Assembly (NCBI GenBank): GCA_034770075.1
Contig: CM068382.1
Span: 8,264,685-8,328,684 of the forward strand
DNA: 64,000 bases
Direction of reading: 5' to 3'
DNA from: Aralia elata
Taxonomy: Eukaryota > Streptophyta > Magnoliopsida > Apiales > Araliaceae
Shown: one piece after another, positions 12,342-22,822 of the stretch
Layout: each line of letters begins with the position of its first letter
How positions within the stretch are numbered: the stretch's first letter is position 1
Made by a program: the position numbers and the translations under genes
The notes under the pieces: model-generated
Seen by the model: only the letters and a program-made list of their open reading frames with translations
Databases searched by the model: none
Told to the model about the DNA's origin: nothing

Positions 12342-12769
12342 TGTAAGACCCCGAAAATTTTAATAAATAGAATTTAATTTTCTTCTTATTATTATTTTAA
12401 ACAAAAATGTGTTAAATCGATAATGATAAAGTTACTAGTGAAATGTGATAATTGAGATGTCTAGTAATAACGCTAAATCACTATTCACGCGATCACTATT
12501 CACGGGGTACTATTTACGCTAAAACGCTTTTACATTTTCTTCGATCTTCGAATTACGTCATAACGTTTATATAAGCTGGATACGAAAATTATACGGTATA
12601 AATACGAAAGTACTATTCATACGAATATACTATTCATTTATACAAAAAGTCAAACTAGTATGTCGGGGAATATTCCTTCTGTCGGATATAGAAAGTGATA
12701 GAAATTGGCGGCAAAACTTTAACCGATAACTGTTGAAATACCCGGTGATAAAAAAAATAGTAAAACGCG

Positions 12770-12842
12770 CTATTCCACAGTAGCACACGTTATTCCACAG
12801 TAGTACACGGTATTCCACAGTAGCACACGGTGTTCCACAGTG
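12770..12842 (+). repeat. ~22-bp tandem array in the 3.1-kb solo LTR
   Basis: Four units resembling TATTCCACAGTAGCACACG run in a row, the last slightly diverged. Confidence 0.8.
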
Positions 12843-13237
12843 TTTTATATTATTGATTCAATAATTGATAAAGTAACAATTGCACAGTATCTTGATTCAA
12901 TAATTGTTACAGTAGTATCTGCATAATATTTTATATTATTTGTCACGACACTGTAACACATATTATTTGATATGATAGTTTAGCATTATTGACAATGTCT
13001 AGAAATTCTGTCGAGAAAATGGGTTATTTAATCGCACGTCGTTTATACGGAAGACCCCCTCTTTCATGGGAATAATCTAGTTGTCAGTATTGCGAGTATA
13101 TGCTATCTGTGATATTAATACATTTAACTCAATAATACAGAAAAAGGAATTATTGTGATAATGGAGTTATTTTTTTTTATAATGGTTTTATCTTTTTGAT
13201 AATGGAATTATCTTTTGATAATGGATTAATCTTTTTA

Positions 13238-13376
13238 AAAAAATGGATGGATGATATAAATGAAAGAAAAAATGGATGGATGATATAAATGGAAGAAAAA
13301 ATGGATGGATGATATAAATGGGTGCAAAAATGGATGGATGATATAAATTGAAGAAAAAATGGATGGATGATATTAA
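13238..13376 (+). repeat. ~29-bp tandem array in the 3.1-kb solo LTR
   Basis: Five near-identical units each contain AAATGGATGGATGATAT followed by AAATGGAAG or a variant. The array lies about 80 bp before the LTR TATA box, so it may act as a promoter-proximal repeat. Confidence 0.88.
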
Positions 13377-13455
13377 AAGAATATGCCAAGGGTATAAGAG
13401 TAATAAACCAAGAAAATTTAGGGAAAAGACTAAAATGCCCTCACCTTGATTTTCC

Positions 13456-13464
13456 TATAAATAG
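13456..13464 (+). promoter_or_regulatory. TATA box of the 3.1-kb solo LTR
   Basis: CCTATAAATAGGGAGG is followed by a CT-rich stretch (CTTCCTCTCTCTCTC) about 50 bp on. This is the usual arrangement of a plant LTR core promoter and fixes the likely orientation. Confidence 0.6.
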
Positions 13465-13722
13465 GGAGGGTTTGCTTAAGAAATTTTCACACCTTCATTA
13501 CCTATACTTCCTCTCTCTCTCTAAATTTCTTAAGTTCTCTTAGTGTGCTAGGCTATTGTGAGTATTTGTGAGAATACTAGTATTGTCCAAAGTTAGTAAA
13601 TTTCATAGAAAGCAACATCCAGTATTTTATTAACGAAGGTAGGGAATATCATTTTTTTTCATACTCATATATAATATCATTTGCTTTCATGTTCGTAAGT
13701 GATATTATACTCATAAAAGTTG

Positions 13723-14090
13723 TTATTCATTCTGTATTAATTTGTGGGGATAACCTGTCCGTGCGGTATGACGCATGCCTGGTGAATATCCTTTTATATT
13801 CATTCCTTATTATTCTGTGGGAATAACCTGTATGTACGAGTGTCGTACCTGGTGAATACCCTTTGTATTCATTCCTTATTATTCTGTGGGGATAACCTGT
13901 ATGTACGAGTGTCGTACCTGGTGAATAGCCCTTTGCATTTGTTCCTTATTAATCTGTGGGTATAACCTGTCCGTGCGGATTGACGCATGCCTGGTGAACA
14001 ACCCTTCGTATTCATTACTTATTAATCTTTTGTGGAAATAATCTGTCTACGCGGATTGCCGCATGACGGGTGAAAATCCATTTGCAGTTT
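13723..14090 (+). repeat. ~70-bp tandem array in the 3.1-kb solo LTR
   Basis: Five units share TTCATTCCTTATTA, GTGGGGATAACCTGT and GCCTGGTGAAT in that order. Two subtypes differ in the middle, one with GTACGAGTGTCGTACC and one with GTGCGGATTGACGCATGC. Each middle is an imperfect dyad. Confidence 0.88.
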
Positions 14091-14488
14091 CATATATTCT
14101 GTTATACTCGTATAACGTATCATTTCTTTTGTACTCTTTACGGGATATCTTTTTCTTTCACATTTCTCCATTTATGATAATAAAATCTTTGTTTGTTTCC
14201 AAAACCTTATTTTTAAATGGTGAAAATCCCTGAAAATTAGTAGCTTAATAGTTTGTGCTTCATCTAATATCTTTTCACCTGAATCTTTCTATTTCGTTTT
14301 ATACGTTATAGTTGAATTCTGAACTTATTTCTTGAATATCATTCTTGAATTTGACTCCACAATTTGGTCATCGTGTTAGCAATTTGGTCAATCTTCGACA
14401 CTGATTAAATTATAAATCTTTTCTTATCCTTGATCTCACTGTATTTATGTTTATATCATTGTCATCATCCTCATACTTAAATTGTGCT

Positions 14489-14868
14489 GATAGTTCTCTT
14501 TGGCCCGTAGTGCAAAGATGAACTGGTGTGACATGATTTTGACCAAACTGTGTATTGGTATAATCATGACCTTTGGCGTTACAGATAAAGGCTTCTGGTG
14601 AAAATATCTTTGGCCCGTAGTGCAAAGATGAACTGGCGTTTGGCATGATCATGATCGGTGATGTTACAAATAAATATCTTTGGCACGTAGTGCAAAGAGA
14701 GGCTGTTGAAATTGTTGATTGGTGTTACAAATAAATATCTTTGGCACGTAGTGCAAAGAGAGGCTGTTAAAATTGTTGAGTGGTGTTACAAATAAATATC
14801 TTTGGCACGTAGTGCAAAGAGAGGCTGTTGAACATGAATTATTGATTGGTGTTACAAGGACATAATAT
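14489..14868 (+). repeat. ~60-bp tandem array in the 3.1-kb solo LTR
   Basis: Five units begin TCTTTGGCMCGTAGTGCAAAG. The last three are short and nearly identical (about 61 bp, with GAGAGGCTGTTG and GGTGTTACAAATAAATA). The first two are longer and more diverged. Confidence 0.88.
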
Positions 14869-15437
14869 TGGTGGTGATCCTTTAACTTATAGAAGATGGT
14901 AGATATTATAATCTACTTGACTCTTCTAATGGATTGTTCGTTCCGCTGCAGTTGTTGTTGTTGAACAAATATAATATCTTTAAATCTCTGATTTATTATT
15001 GTTGAAGACTAAAGATAATTTTATTCTTCATTATCTTAGTCATGATATTTCTTACTGGGCTATTTGAGCTCACCCTTTTCAGTTTTGTCCCATTCTCAGG
15101 AAAGGAAAATGTAGCTGGGACTAGCCGAGGAGTGGAGTAATGATCCGAGTTATTGGTTGTCCTCATCGAGTTATAGCATAGTTTAATAATAATTGTACTG
15201 GAGACTTAAAACATGTGTTGCCGTCTTTTTACGGCATTGTAATAATTTGGGTTTGGATACTGTGGTACCATACGGTACGATATTGGTATGGGAAGTCACA
15301 GTATGTGTGTTGTCGTATTTTGCACGACAAATATTAGTTGTATATGGGAAAATTCGTATTTGTATTTGTATTTTGTGGAATGTTATTGGCGACTCAAAAT
15401 GGGTTGTGTGGACCTATTTTGGGGGCGTCACAGATAC

Positions 15438-15658
15438 CCCATCCAGTAATAAGGGATGGCATGGGGATTGGTTTCTCATCAAGGGACCGGACACCGAGTT
15501 GGTAGGACATTGGTCAAACCCGAACAAAGACTAACTAAATCCCAATCGGATTACCCGAAGAAGGTTAGAGGAGTTCGAGGTTTTATATTTCAAGCGACCT
15601 TCGGTGAAGTGGAACCGGTTGCTCTTGAATGATCAAGACTGGTTACATGCACATAGCT
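15438..15658 (+). pseudogene. Antisense gene of the Tat-type element, exon 1b
   Basis: The frame of exon 1a resumes after the solo LTR, with GWHGDWFLIKGPD, a single TAA at 15,532-15,534, then RRRLEEFEVLYFKRPSVKW and NRLLLNDQDWLHAHS. It ends at a good donor (CT|GTAAGT at 15,659). Apart from that one stop the region is open, so the stop looks recent. Confidence 0.65.
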
Positions 15659-15736
15659 GTAAGTCCATCTTATTTTCCCGAATGCATATTGTTACTGAAT
15701 TGACGATGTACTGAATCTCTTTTATCTCTTGCGCAG

Positions 15737-16293
15737 TGGCTGACTCTGGAAGGAACCCTGACAATGAAGCTATTCTCGAAGTTACGGGAGTACCGAGAGT
15801 CAAGCTTTCGGGAGCTGATAAAGTAAGGATGGCTCAAAGCAAGAAAGCCTCGGGTACCAAAATACCAATCTTACCCGAGGGGACTGCTGAAGGAGCATCC
15901 AAATCTGTCCCGCCCGAGGAGCCAATGAAGGCGGTGGGGCCCAGGATTAAGAGGAAGAGGCTGGTGCGTCACTCTTATGTCGAACCGGTCGGGATGATCA
16001 CCATCGAACCCTCTTCCACGACTGGGGGGTCTGCCAGTGGTGCCCCGAAGGAGTTAGCCACAACTGCTTCATTTGATGTTGAATCTCCTCACCCCGAGGA
16101 AGGGGCACTACTAAGGAGGAAGAAACAGAGAGGGCCCTCTTCTCCTCCTCATGATATAGAACAACCAAGGGCAGAGGGCGTAGGAACGTCTGCCGGAGCT
16201 TTGGACTCCTCCCTGATCCCCCTCGATGCAACAGGGGTTGATCAAGGGGATATAAAGACTCTGATGGAGAAATTGTTTGCTTGTCAGGCCGAG
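15737..16293 (+). pseudogene. Antisense gene of the Tat-type element, exon 2
   Basis: This follows a 78-bp intron (15,659-15,736, GTAAGT...GCGCAG) and stays in phase. The product is hydrophilic and low in complexity, with KRKRLVRHSYVEP and LLRRKKQRGPSSPP basic patches that could act as nuclear-localisation signals. It ends at GAG|GTTAGT. The alternative is an unspliced frame starting near 15,737. Confidence 0.6.
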
Positions 16294-16367
16294 GTTAGTA
16301 AGTTTATTTGATGAATATCCTTTGTTGCGCATTTTTTGTCTTCTAACTCCCGAACATTGTCCTGCAG

Positions 16368-17060
16368 GGAAACAATCTTCTCCTCCAGGTCTCTAGACGA
16401 GTGAAGACCTTGGAGCATGATTTGAAGAAATCGTCTGAAGAGTGTGCTCAGGCGAAAGAGCTTCATTCGAAGGTCTGGACTCAACTCCGAGCGCAGCACG
16501 ATAGCTTCCATCTTATGAAGAATGATTACGAAGGAATGCGCTCGGAGAAGGTCAAGACCGAGAATGAGCTATCAGCCTTAAAGGCTCAAGTGCGTACGGC
16601 GAATGCTCGAGCAGCCGAAGCTGAGGTTCGGGCGGAAGAGGCCATCAAACAGGCTGAGGCTACTACAAAACGGGCCGAGGAAGCAGAGGGGAAAAATAAA
16701 GAGCTCGAATCGCTTGCCTAGAGGCAGAAGGATCAGCTCGGCCAATCAGACGATACGATTCGCCTTCAAACAGATCAGATGAAGAATCTGAAGGAGAATG
16801 TGCAGTCGATCATTGAAGGTTGGACTTCTAGAGAAACTGATTGGCTGAAGGGTCCGATTGCCCCCGCATCACCCAGTGTGCTGGCGCCAAGTCTTCGGCA
16901 AAAGGTTATCGAGGAATACAAGACCTCGGATCAATTCCACGAAGATGTCCAGGATGTTGTGGTGAACGAGTTCAACGACGGCTTCGAATTTGCCCGAGAA
17001 CTGGTGCGGGGAAAAGGCCACGATCCTGATGCCCTGGGAATTGTTATCCCCGATAACTAA
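16368..17060 (+). pseudogene. Antisense gene of the Tat-type element, exon 3 (coiled coil)
   Basis: This follows a 74-bp intron (16,294-16,367, ending CCTGCAG). It opens with heptad-rich sequence: LEHDLKKSSEECAQAKELHS, ENELSALKAQVRTANARAAE and EEAIKQAEATTKRAEEAEGK. One TAG (16,719-16,721) interrupts it, after which QLGQSDDTIRLQTDQMKNLK and a compact C-terminal part (FHEDVQDVVVNEFNDGFEF) follow to the stop at 17,060. A long coiled coil suggests self-association or binding to another coiled-coil protein. Confidence 0.6.
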
Positions 17061-17422
17061 TTTTTGTACTTTGAATTTATATTATGTAATGCTTTGTAAT
17101 CAGACATTTTGAATTCAGCACTTGTAAATTTCAGACTTAATGAATGTTGTAGTTGTCTTTTCTCTTGAGTTCTCTTATTATCTATGTGTATGTCTGTTTA
17201 TTTATACCTCTTCTCCCCCTGCTAACCTTATTAGGCATAATACCGATGAGATTAGCAGATGCATTTAAAGTGTATGTTAAAACAGTGAACACAAAGATAG
17301 AAAAGATAGAGTTCTCATTAATTTCGAAAAGATAACATGATCGACCAATATTTTAGCCTCGAGAGGTACTGAGTACATAAGACTGAAATTTACTGATGAT
17401 ATTGTCGAAGTCGAGCAGCATG

Positions 17423-18025
17423 TCATGTGTTTGGAATATCTTGCCCATCCATTGTTTGAAGCCTATAGGTTCCCAACCCTAATATCTCAACAACTTTATA
17501 TGGCCCTTCCCATGTAGGCATTAGCTTTCCGGTTTCTCGAGGCGTAGATGCTTCGGCTTGCCGAAGAACCAAATCCCCTATCTTGAACGTTCTACTCTTG
17601 ACATTTTTGTTGAAGTGTCGAGCTGTACGTTGTTGGTAAATAGCTAGCCTTAAAACTAAAGTATCACGCTCTTCTTCCAATAAATCCAGGTTCTCCCGAA
17701 ACCCTTCGCTATTGAGAATTTCGTCAAAGTTCTGGACTCGGGAAGAGGGTATCCCAATCTCAATAGGTATTAAGGCTTCAGTCCCATAAGAAAGCTTGAA
17801 GGGTGTCTCACCAGTTGTAATTCGAGGGATTGTTCGGTAAGCCCATAGGACATGTAGAAGTTCTTCGGGCCAGGCTCCTTTTGCTTCCTCAAGTCTCCGT
17901 TTTATACCATTCAGCAAGAGCCTGTTTGTCACTTCCACTTGACCATTTGCTTGAGGATGGGCTACTGAGGTCCGACGATGTTGGATGTGAAGTTCTGTCA
18001 AAAAACCTTCGAACTCTTTCCCCAC
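17423..18025 (-). pseudogene. Tat-type pol: integrase core end and C-terminal domain
   Basis: The reading continues the integrase catalytic core with KEFEGFLTELHIQHRRTSVA, HPQANGQVEVTNRLLLNGIK (including the final catalytic-type Glu region) and ETPFKLSYGTEALIPIEI. A C-terminal part with GDLVLRQA and LMPTWEGPYKVVEILG follows, the chromatin-end fold usual in gypsy integrases. It is separated from the upstream integrase frame by a single TAG at about 18,028-18,030. Confidence 0.88.
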
Positions 18026-18028
18026 AAA

Positions 18029-19255
18029 CTAAAGGTCATTATCCGAAACTAGGACCTTTGGAATACCAAACCGATAACCCACCTGCTTTTTAATGAATTG
18101 AAGGCATGTCTTCTCGGTAATCTTGGCCAACGGTTTGGCTTCGACCCATTTGGTGAAGTAGTCGATTGCTACAATAACAAACTTTACTTGACCCCTGCCC
18201 TGAGGGAGTGGTCCGAGAAGATCTATCCCCAAAACTGCGAAAGGTATGGGAGATAATATGGGTGTAAGCTCTTCAGGAGGTTGGTGATGTACCGAAGCAA
18301 ACAGCTGACACTTATGGCATTTTTTGACGAAGTCTTTGGCGTCCTGAAGCATGGTCGGCCAAAAATATCCTTGTCTCAAAATCTTGTGTGCCAATATCTT
18401 TGCTCCCACATGATCTCCGCAAATTCCTTCATGAACTTCCCGAAGTGCGTAGTCGGACTCTCTTGGATCAAGGCATCGGAGTAGGGGCAAGGAATAGGAT
18501 TTTCTATATAATTTATCCTCGATGAGACAGTACTTTGCAGACTTGAACTTTATCCTCCAGGCCGATGCCCTATCTTCGGGTAGCTCATCATTTTTCAAAA
18601 ACTTGAGTATCGGGGTCATCCAGGAGTCTTCGGATTCAATGTCCATCACTGTTTGGACCATTGTACTCGGTTGATGCAGATTTTCCAAGTAGACAGACCC
18701 CTCCAAATCTCCCTGATCGGTTGTCGCTAACTTTGAGAGAGCATCGGCCATGGTGTTTTCGGTTCTAACCACCCCGATGATTTGATACTTAGGGAAATAT
18801 ATAAGGAGTGCCAGCACAAGCTGAAGATAGGCCTGAAGGTGCGCTTCTCTGGCCTCATATTCCCCCAGAACTTGTTTTACCACTAGTTGAGAGTCACAGT
18901 AAACAATCAAATTCTTCACTTCTAAACTTCGGGCAAGCTTTAGTCCTGCTATGAGTGCTTCATATTCTGCAGTGTTGTTGGTGGTTGTGAACCCGAATTT
19001 GATAGACTGTTGCACTTTAAATCCTTCGGGCGAAGTAAGAATTACTCCAGCTCCACTTCGGGACCCAACACTAGACCCGTCAACAAATAAAGTCCAGGCC
19101 AAATCTGTTGTAGATTGTGAGCTAGATAACTCAGTCTGCTCTTCTTCCTTGTCTTCGGGAAAGGAGCATTCGACAATAAAGTCGGCAAGGGCCTGTGCTT
19201 TATTGTCGTTCGAGGACGAAAATCGATATTGAATTGACTCAATTCCACCGCCCAT
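18029..19255 (-). pseudogene. Tat-type pol: second RNase H and integrase N-terminal/core
   Basis: The first part holds a complete RNase H fold: WTLFVDGSSVGSRSGAGVIL with the first acidic residue, TTNNTAEYEALIAGLKLA with the catalytic Glu, and NLIVYCDSQLVVKQVLGEYE with the next Asp. Then come the HHCC zinc-binding N-terminal domain of integrase (HEGICGDHVGAKILAHKILR, KKCHKCQLFA) and the core start (LGIDLLGPLPQGRG with a catalytic Asp, and KVLVSDND with a second). A second RNase H placed before integrase is a recognised feature of Tat elements. The frame ends at a stop shared with the next segment. Confidence 0.9.
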
Positions 19256-19289
19256 GCTGCCAATCTTCCTGAAGATTCGGGTCGGTACA

Positions 19290-19668
19290 ATACTTTTCGA
19301 AGAGGCTGATCTGTGAGTACTGTGATTGTCCTCCTCTGGAAATAATGCCGAAGTTTTCAGCTGAAAATGATCAAAGCGTAAGCCAACTTCTCTAGGTTTG
19401 GATATCTAGTTTCTGCATCCCGAAGAGCATGGCTTACATAGTAGACCGGCTTCTGACCTTCCGAATCTTCCCTTATCAAAGCTGACCCGACCGCTAATTG
19501 TGTCGCCGACAGATATAACTGCAAATCTTCTTCGGGGAGAGCTTTACTGAGGATCGGAGGAGAGGAGATATATCTTTTAATTTGTTCGAAGGCTTCCTGA
19601 CATTCTTCCGTCAAACAAATGTCTTCTGGTTCTGTGCCCCTTTTAATGTCCCGAAGAAGGGAAGACAT
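19290..19668 (-). pseudogene. Tat-type pol: RT-linked RNase H-like connection
   Basis: It contains QEAFEQIKRYISSPPILSKA, LQLYLSATQLAVGSALIRED, PVYYVSHALRDAETRYPN and LEKLAYALIIFS. This is the pattern of the RNase H domain that directly follows reverse transcriptase in gypsy elements. Frameshifts separate it from the RT segment (between 19,611 and 19,668) and from the second RNase H (between 19,255 and 19,357). Confidence 0.8.
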
Positions 19669-21167
19669 TTTTCTGCTGATCGGGCTACAAACCTCCGAAG
19701 AGCGGCGAGTCTGCCAGTTAATCTTTGAACATCTTTGAAACTTTTTGGAGACTGCATTTCGAGGATAGCCGATATCTTTTCAGGATTTGCCTCTATTCCT
19801 CTTCGGCTTACCATGTACCCCAAGAATTTGCCTGACCCGAGGCCAAAAGTGCACTTAGCGGGGTTAAGTCTCATGTTGTGGATTCTGACATTCCGAAAGC
19901 ATTCTTCCAGGTCTAATAGATGGTCTTCATCCCCCATGCTTCGGACGATCATATCATCCACATATACTTCCATATTTCTTCTGATCTGATCTCTGAATAC
20001 ATTGTTCATCATCCGTTGATAAGTTGCCCCGGCATTGATCAGACCGAATGACATGACTTTGTAGGCGTAAATTGCTCGGTGTGTGATGAAGGATGTCTTC
20101 GGGATATCTGGTTTGTACATGGCAATTTGATTATACCCGGAGAAAGCATCCAGGAAGCTCATTAAAGTGTGTCTCGAGGTAGAATCGATTAACTGATCGA
20201 TATTCGGGAGAGGATAATAATCTTTCAGACATGCTTTGTTTAAATCTGTGTAGTCCACACACATCATCCACTTCCCATTATGCTTTTTCACCAGTACCAC
20301 ATTGGCGAGCCATTCTGGATAAGTTATTTCATAAATAAAGTTAACAGCCAATAATTTTTCAATCTCTTCATCAATTACCTTTTGTCGTTCGGGAGCTATA
20401 TTCCGCCTCTTCTGTTTAACGGGCTTATGGTTAGAGTTGACACTCAACTTGTGTTCGGTCACGTCCCTGTCTATTCCCGGCATGTCAGCTGGCGTCCAAG
20501 CGAAAATGTATGAGTATTCTCTGACCAATTCAATGAGTTTGGCTCTGACGTCCGTCTGCAAACCGGTACCAATTTGTATGGTTTTCGTGTCATCTTCTCG
20601 AAACAGGGGTATCTCCTCAGTTTCTTCAGCAGACGTTGCTATCGGCTCCGAGCCTCTTTCCGTAAAGGGCTCTAGCTCAATCTTTATTGTAGTTTTCTGT
20701 TTACTAACCCCGACAGAAGTCGCCTGAATAGTCTGAAGATAACACCTTCGGGACAGATCCTGATCGCCAACAACTTCACCGATCCCATGTTCGGTTGGAA
20801 ATTTCATTTTCAGGTGAGGGATTGAGGTGACCGCCTTCAGGGCTGACAGAGTCGTCCTACCCAGGATAGCGTTGTAGTTGCTTTCCACCTGGACCACATA
20901 AAATCTTATCATGATGGAGGCCTGTTTAGGAGCCGTGCCGAAGATCGCTGGTAACTCTATCGTCCCTGCTATACGGACTGGGTTGTTCCCGAAGCCATAT
21001 AATGGGGACTCATTGTAGATCTCCAACTTCCTTCCCCCCAGATCCAGCCGATTATACGCATAACTATAGAGTACATCAACCGAACTCCCATTATCAACCA
21101 GCATCCGTTTCAGATCCATTGTCCCAACTTGAGCTGTGATAACCAAGGCATCTTGATGCGGGGGCAA
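19611..21167 (-). pseudogene. Tat-type pol: protease and reverse transcriptase
   Basis: The N-terminal part has the retroviral-type aspartic protease motif MLVDNGSSVDVLYSYAY. The reverse transcriptase follows, with PVKQKRRNIAPERQKVIDEE, VLVKKHNGKWMMCVDYTDLN, LMSFLDAFSGYNQIAM, FITHRAIYAYKVMSFGLINA and the catalytic YVDDMIV. It is one uninterrupted 518-codon frame, so the RT core is intact in this copy. Frameshifts lie at both ends. Confidence 0.92.
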
Positions 21168-21640
21168 TCATCATCGGAGAAGGTTATGGGCTCGGTTGGG
21201 GTGGCCTTAGACTGTCCAGTTAATTGGTGAACTTCTCTACCGAAGGCTTTCCTTTTTCTGTTGGACAAAGCTGATATCGGTCCACCAGAGATAACATCGA
21301 CAACTCCCTTGGCAGGCCCCGAAGGTGGTGGTGGTGCTATCCGATCGAAAGGACTTGGTTTATACTGATCGGCAACATAACAGTCCAAATTACCATTCCG
21401 TACTTGCTTTTCCAAAAAATCCTTCAAGTGATAGCACTCTTCAGTGTCATGCCCCTTGGCTTCATGGTAGTTACAATATCTGTCTCCGTTCTTCTACCTG
21501 GCGAAGACTCGGATCTTCGGAGGCTTTTCATAGAAAGGCTGATTCTTGATTTCCTTGATGATGACAGCTCGGCTCAAGGTCAAAGGGGTGTAGTCTTTGT
21601 CATTATCCCGATTTTCTCTTTCCTTCGGACCTCCATTTTT
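21110..21640 (-). pseudogene. Tat-type gag-pol junction with zinc knuckle, interrupted
   Basis: The minus strand encodes a CX2HX4HX4C zinc-knuckle variant (CNYHEAKGHDTEEC) at about 21,440-21,482. The linker LKDFLEKQVRNGNLDCYV and a proline-rich tract lead to the protease. A TAG near 21,495-21,497 interrupts the frame just before the knuckle, and a frameshift within 21,110-21,167 separates it from the protease. Confidence 0.75.
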
Positions 21641-22762
21641 TCACTGTCGATTATCATGGGAATCTTTCTTGCCATTACCTTTGTTCTCGTTGTATTTTTT
21701 ATCGGCGTCTTCACCTCGGGAATCTCTCTGGTGAAAATCACCTGTATTTTTCGAGGTTCCCCGAAGGTTAGCAAGCGCCTCTTCTAGTTCAACAAACCTG
21801 TCTACCTTGTCGTAGGCTTCGGGAAGAGATTCGGGTGCTTTAGAGATAATCTCTTCGATCAATCTGCTGGACTTGTCCACGTTCAATCCCATGGTTAGGA
21901 AATGGATAACCTGTTTCGGATCTATATCGTTGACTTCGGATACAGCTTCCCGGAATCTTTTGATATAATGTCGAAGCGTCTCGTTTGGCCTCTGTTTAAC
22001 CTGCATGAGGGACGTGATCATCTTGGCACGCCTCTTATTGCTGCCAAATCGGGTGTGGAACTGTTCTTGTAAATCGTCCCATGAGCTCACCGATGCAGGG
22101 GGAAGGGAGATGACCCATTCTCGAGCAGTTTTCTTCAGGGTGGACAGGAATAAATGGCACATGGCTGCCTCATTATGACCATGGAAGAGCATGGCCTGCT
22201 CAAAAGTGAAGGTGTGGTCGTGGGGGTCTCCCGTTCCGTCGTACATCTCCAGGTTCGAGGGGACTTTATTTCTTCTATCGATCTTCGCGTTAGCCAGGTC
22301 TCGGGTGAAAGGAGAAGACCGAGGTTTCTTTGCCCCGGGAGGTTGATTTATAGCCCTTCGAGGAGATGATTCCCCTATGCGGCTTCTTTCAGGACTTCTT
22401 CGAGAACCTTCACGACGGTCCCTTCTTGACGGTGACCGGGCTCGTTTTCTTAGATCTCTGGTATAAATGGTTTCGGATTGGACCACACTATCAGCCTGAT
22501 GCCGCCTGCGTGATCGGTCGTCTCTTCGTCGGTGGGGAACAGAGCGGGAGGCCGAGCCTCCCTCGCTCAATAGATTCTGTCCGGCTTCATTCAATTCCAT
22601 GTACTGTTTGTCAAGCTCTTCTTGCTGGAGATCTAGAGCTCTTTTTCGGTCAAGAATCTGCTGGAGACGTTGTTCCCTCTCTACTGCCGTCTCATGGTGT
22701 GACCGAGACTGAGTTGGTCCATTATGACCATGGTGGCTTCGCTGTGAGCGTGAAGTTGCCAT
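21641..22762 (-). pseudogene. Tat-type gag
   Basis: A 373-codon frame. The N-terminal half is rich in Arg, Ser and Glu with a short helical segment (RLQQILDRKRALDLQQEELD). The capsid-like retrotransposon gag domain has YDGTGDPHDHTFTFEQAMLF, AAMCHLFLSTLKKTAREWVI, WDDLQEQFHTRFGSNKRRAK and RPNETLRHYIKRFREAVSEV. The start at ATGGCAACTTCACG lies 60 bp from the 5' LTR. The frame is open, but its link to the zinc knuckle is broken. Confidence 0.9.
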
Positions 22763-22800
22763 GCGAACTTGCTCTGGTTAACGAAGCAGATTACTACTAA

Positions 22801-22822
22801 AAGGCCCTCCTTCTAGCGCCAA
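22801..22822 (-). promoter_or_regulatory. Primer-binding site candidate
   Basis: Immediately after the 5' LTR, the minus strand reads TTGGCGCTAGAAGGAGGG. Plant primer-binding sites begin TGG, complementary to the CCA end of a tRNA. I have not matched it to a particular tRNA. Confidence 0.6.

Larger units (their letters stand above)
12342..15432 (+). mobile_element. Solo LTR, 3,091 bp, nested in the antisense gene
   Basis: The segment starts TGTAAGACCCCGAAAATTTT and ends GGGGGCGTCACA, flanked by an exact GATAC duplication (12337-12341 and 15433-15437). Excision leaves the antisense reading frame in phase across the junction. A strong TATAAATAG box at 13,456-13,464 supports plus orientation. 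LTRs about 3 kb long with this type of start are known from Tekay/Del chromoviruses, so that lineage is a reasonable guess. The LTR holds at least four separate tandem arrays and no coding region. Confidence 0.88.

Noticed and set aside
13723..14868. Regularly spaced repeats that might suggest a CRISPR array
   Set aside because: The whole units repeat in tandem with no unique spacers, and they sit inside an LTR of a plant retrotransposon.
14410..15534. Frames inside the 3.1-kb solo LTR (minus 14410-14652, plus 15193-15534)
   Set aside because: The first is built from tandem repeats. The second runs out of LTR sequence into the antisense gene; only its part after 15,437 is real.
17830..18093. 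Plus-strand frames opposite pol (also 18951-19232, 20437-20727, 21404-21787, 22366-22800)
   Set aside because: They mirror gag-pol codons on the other strand and show no independent domain.
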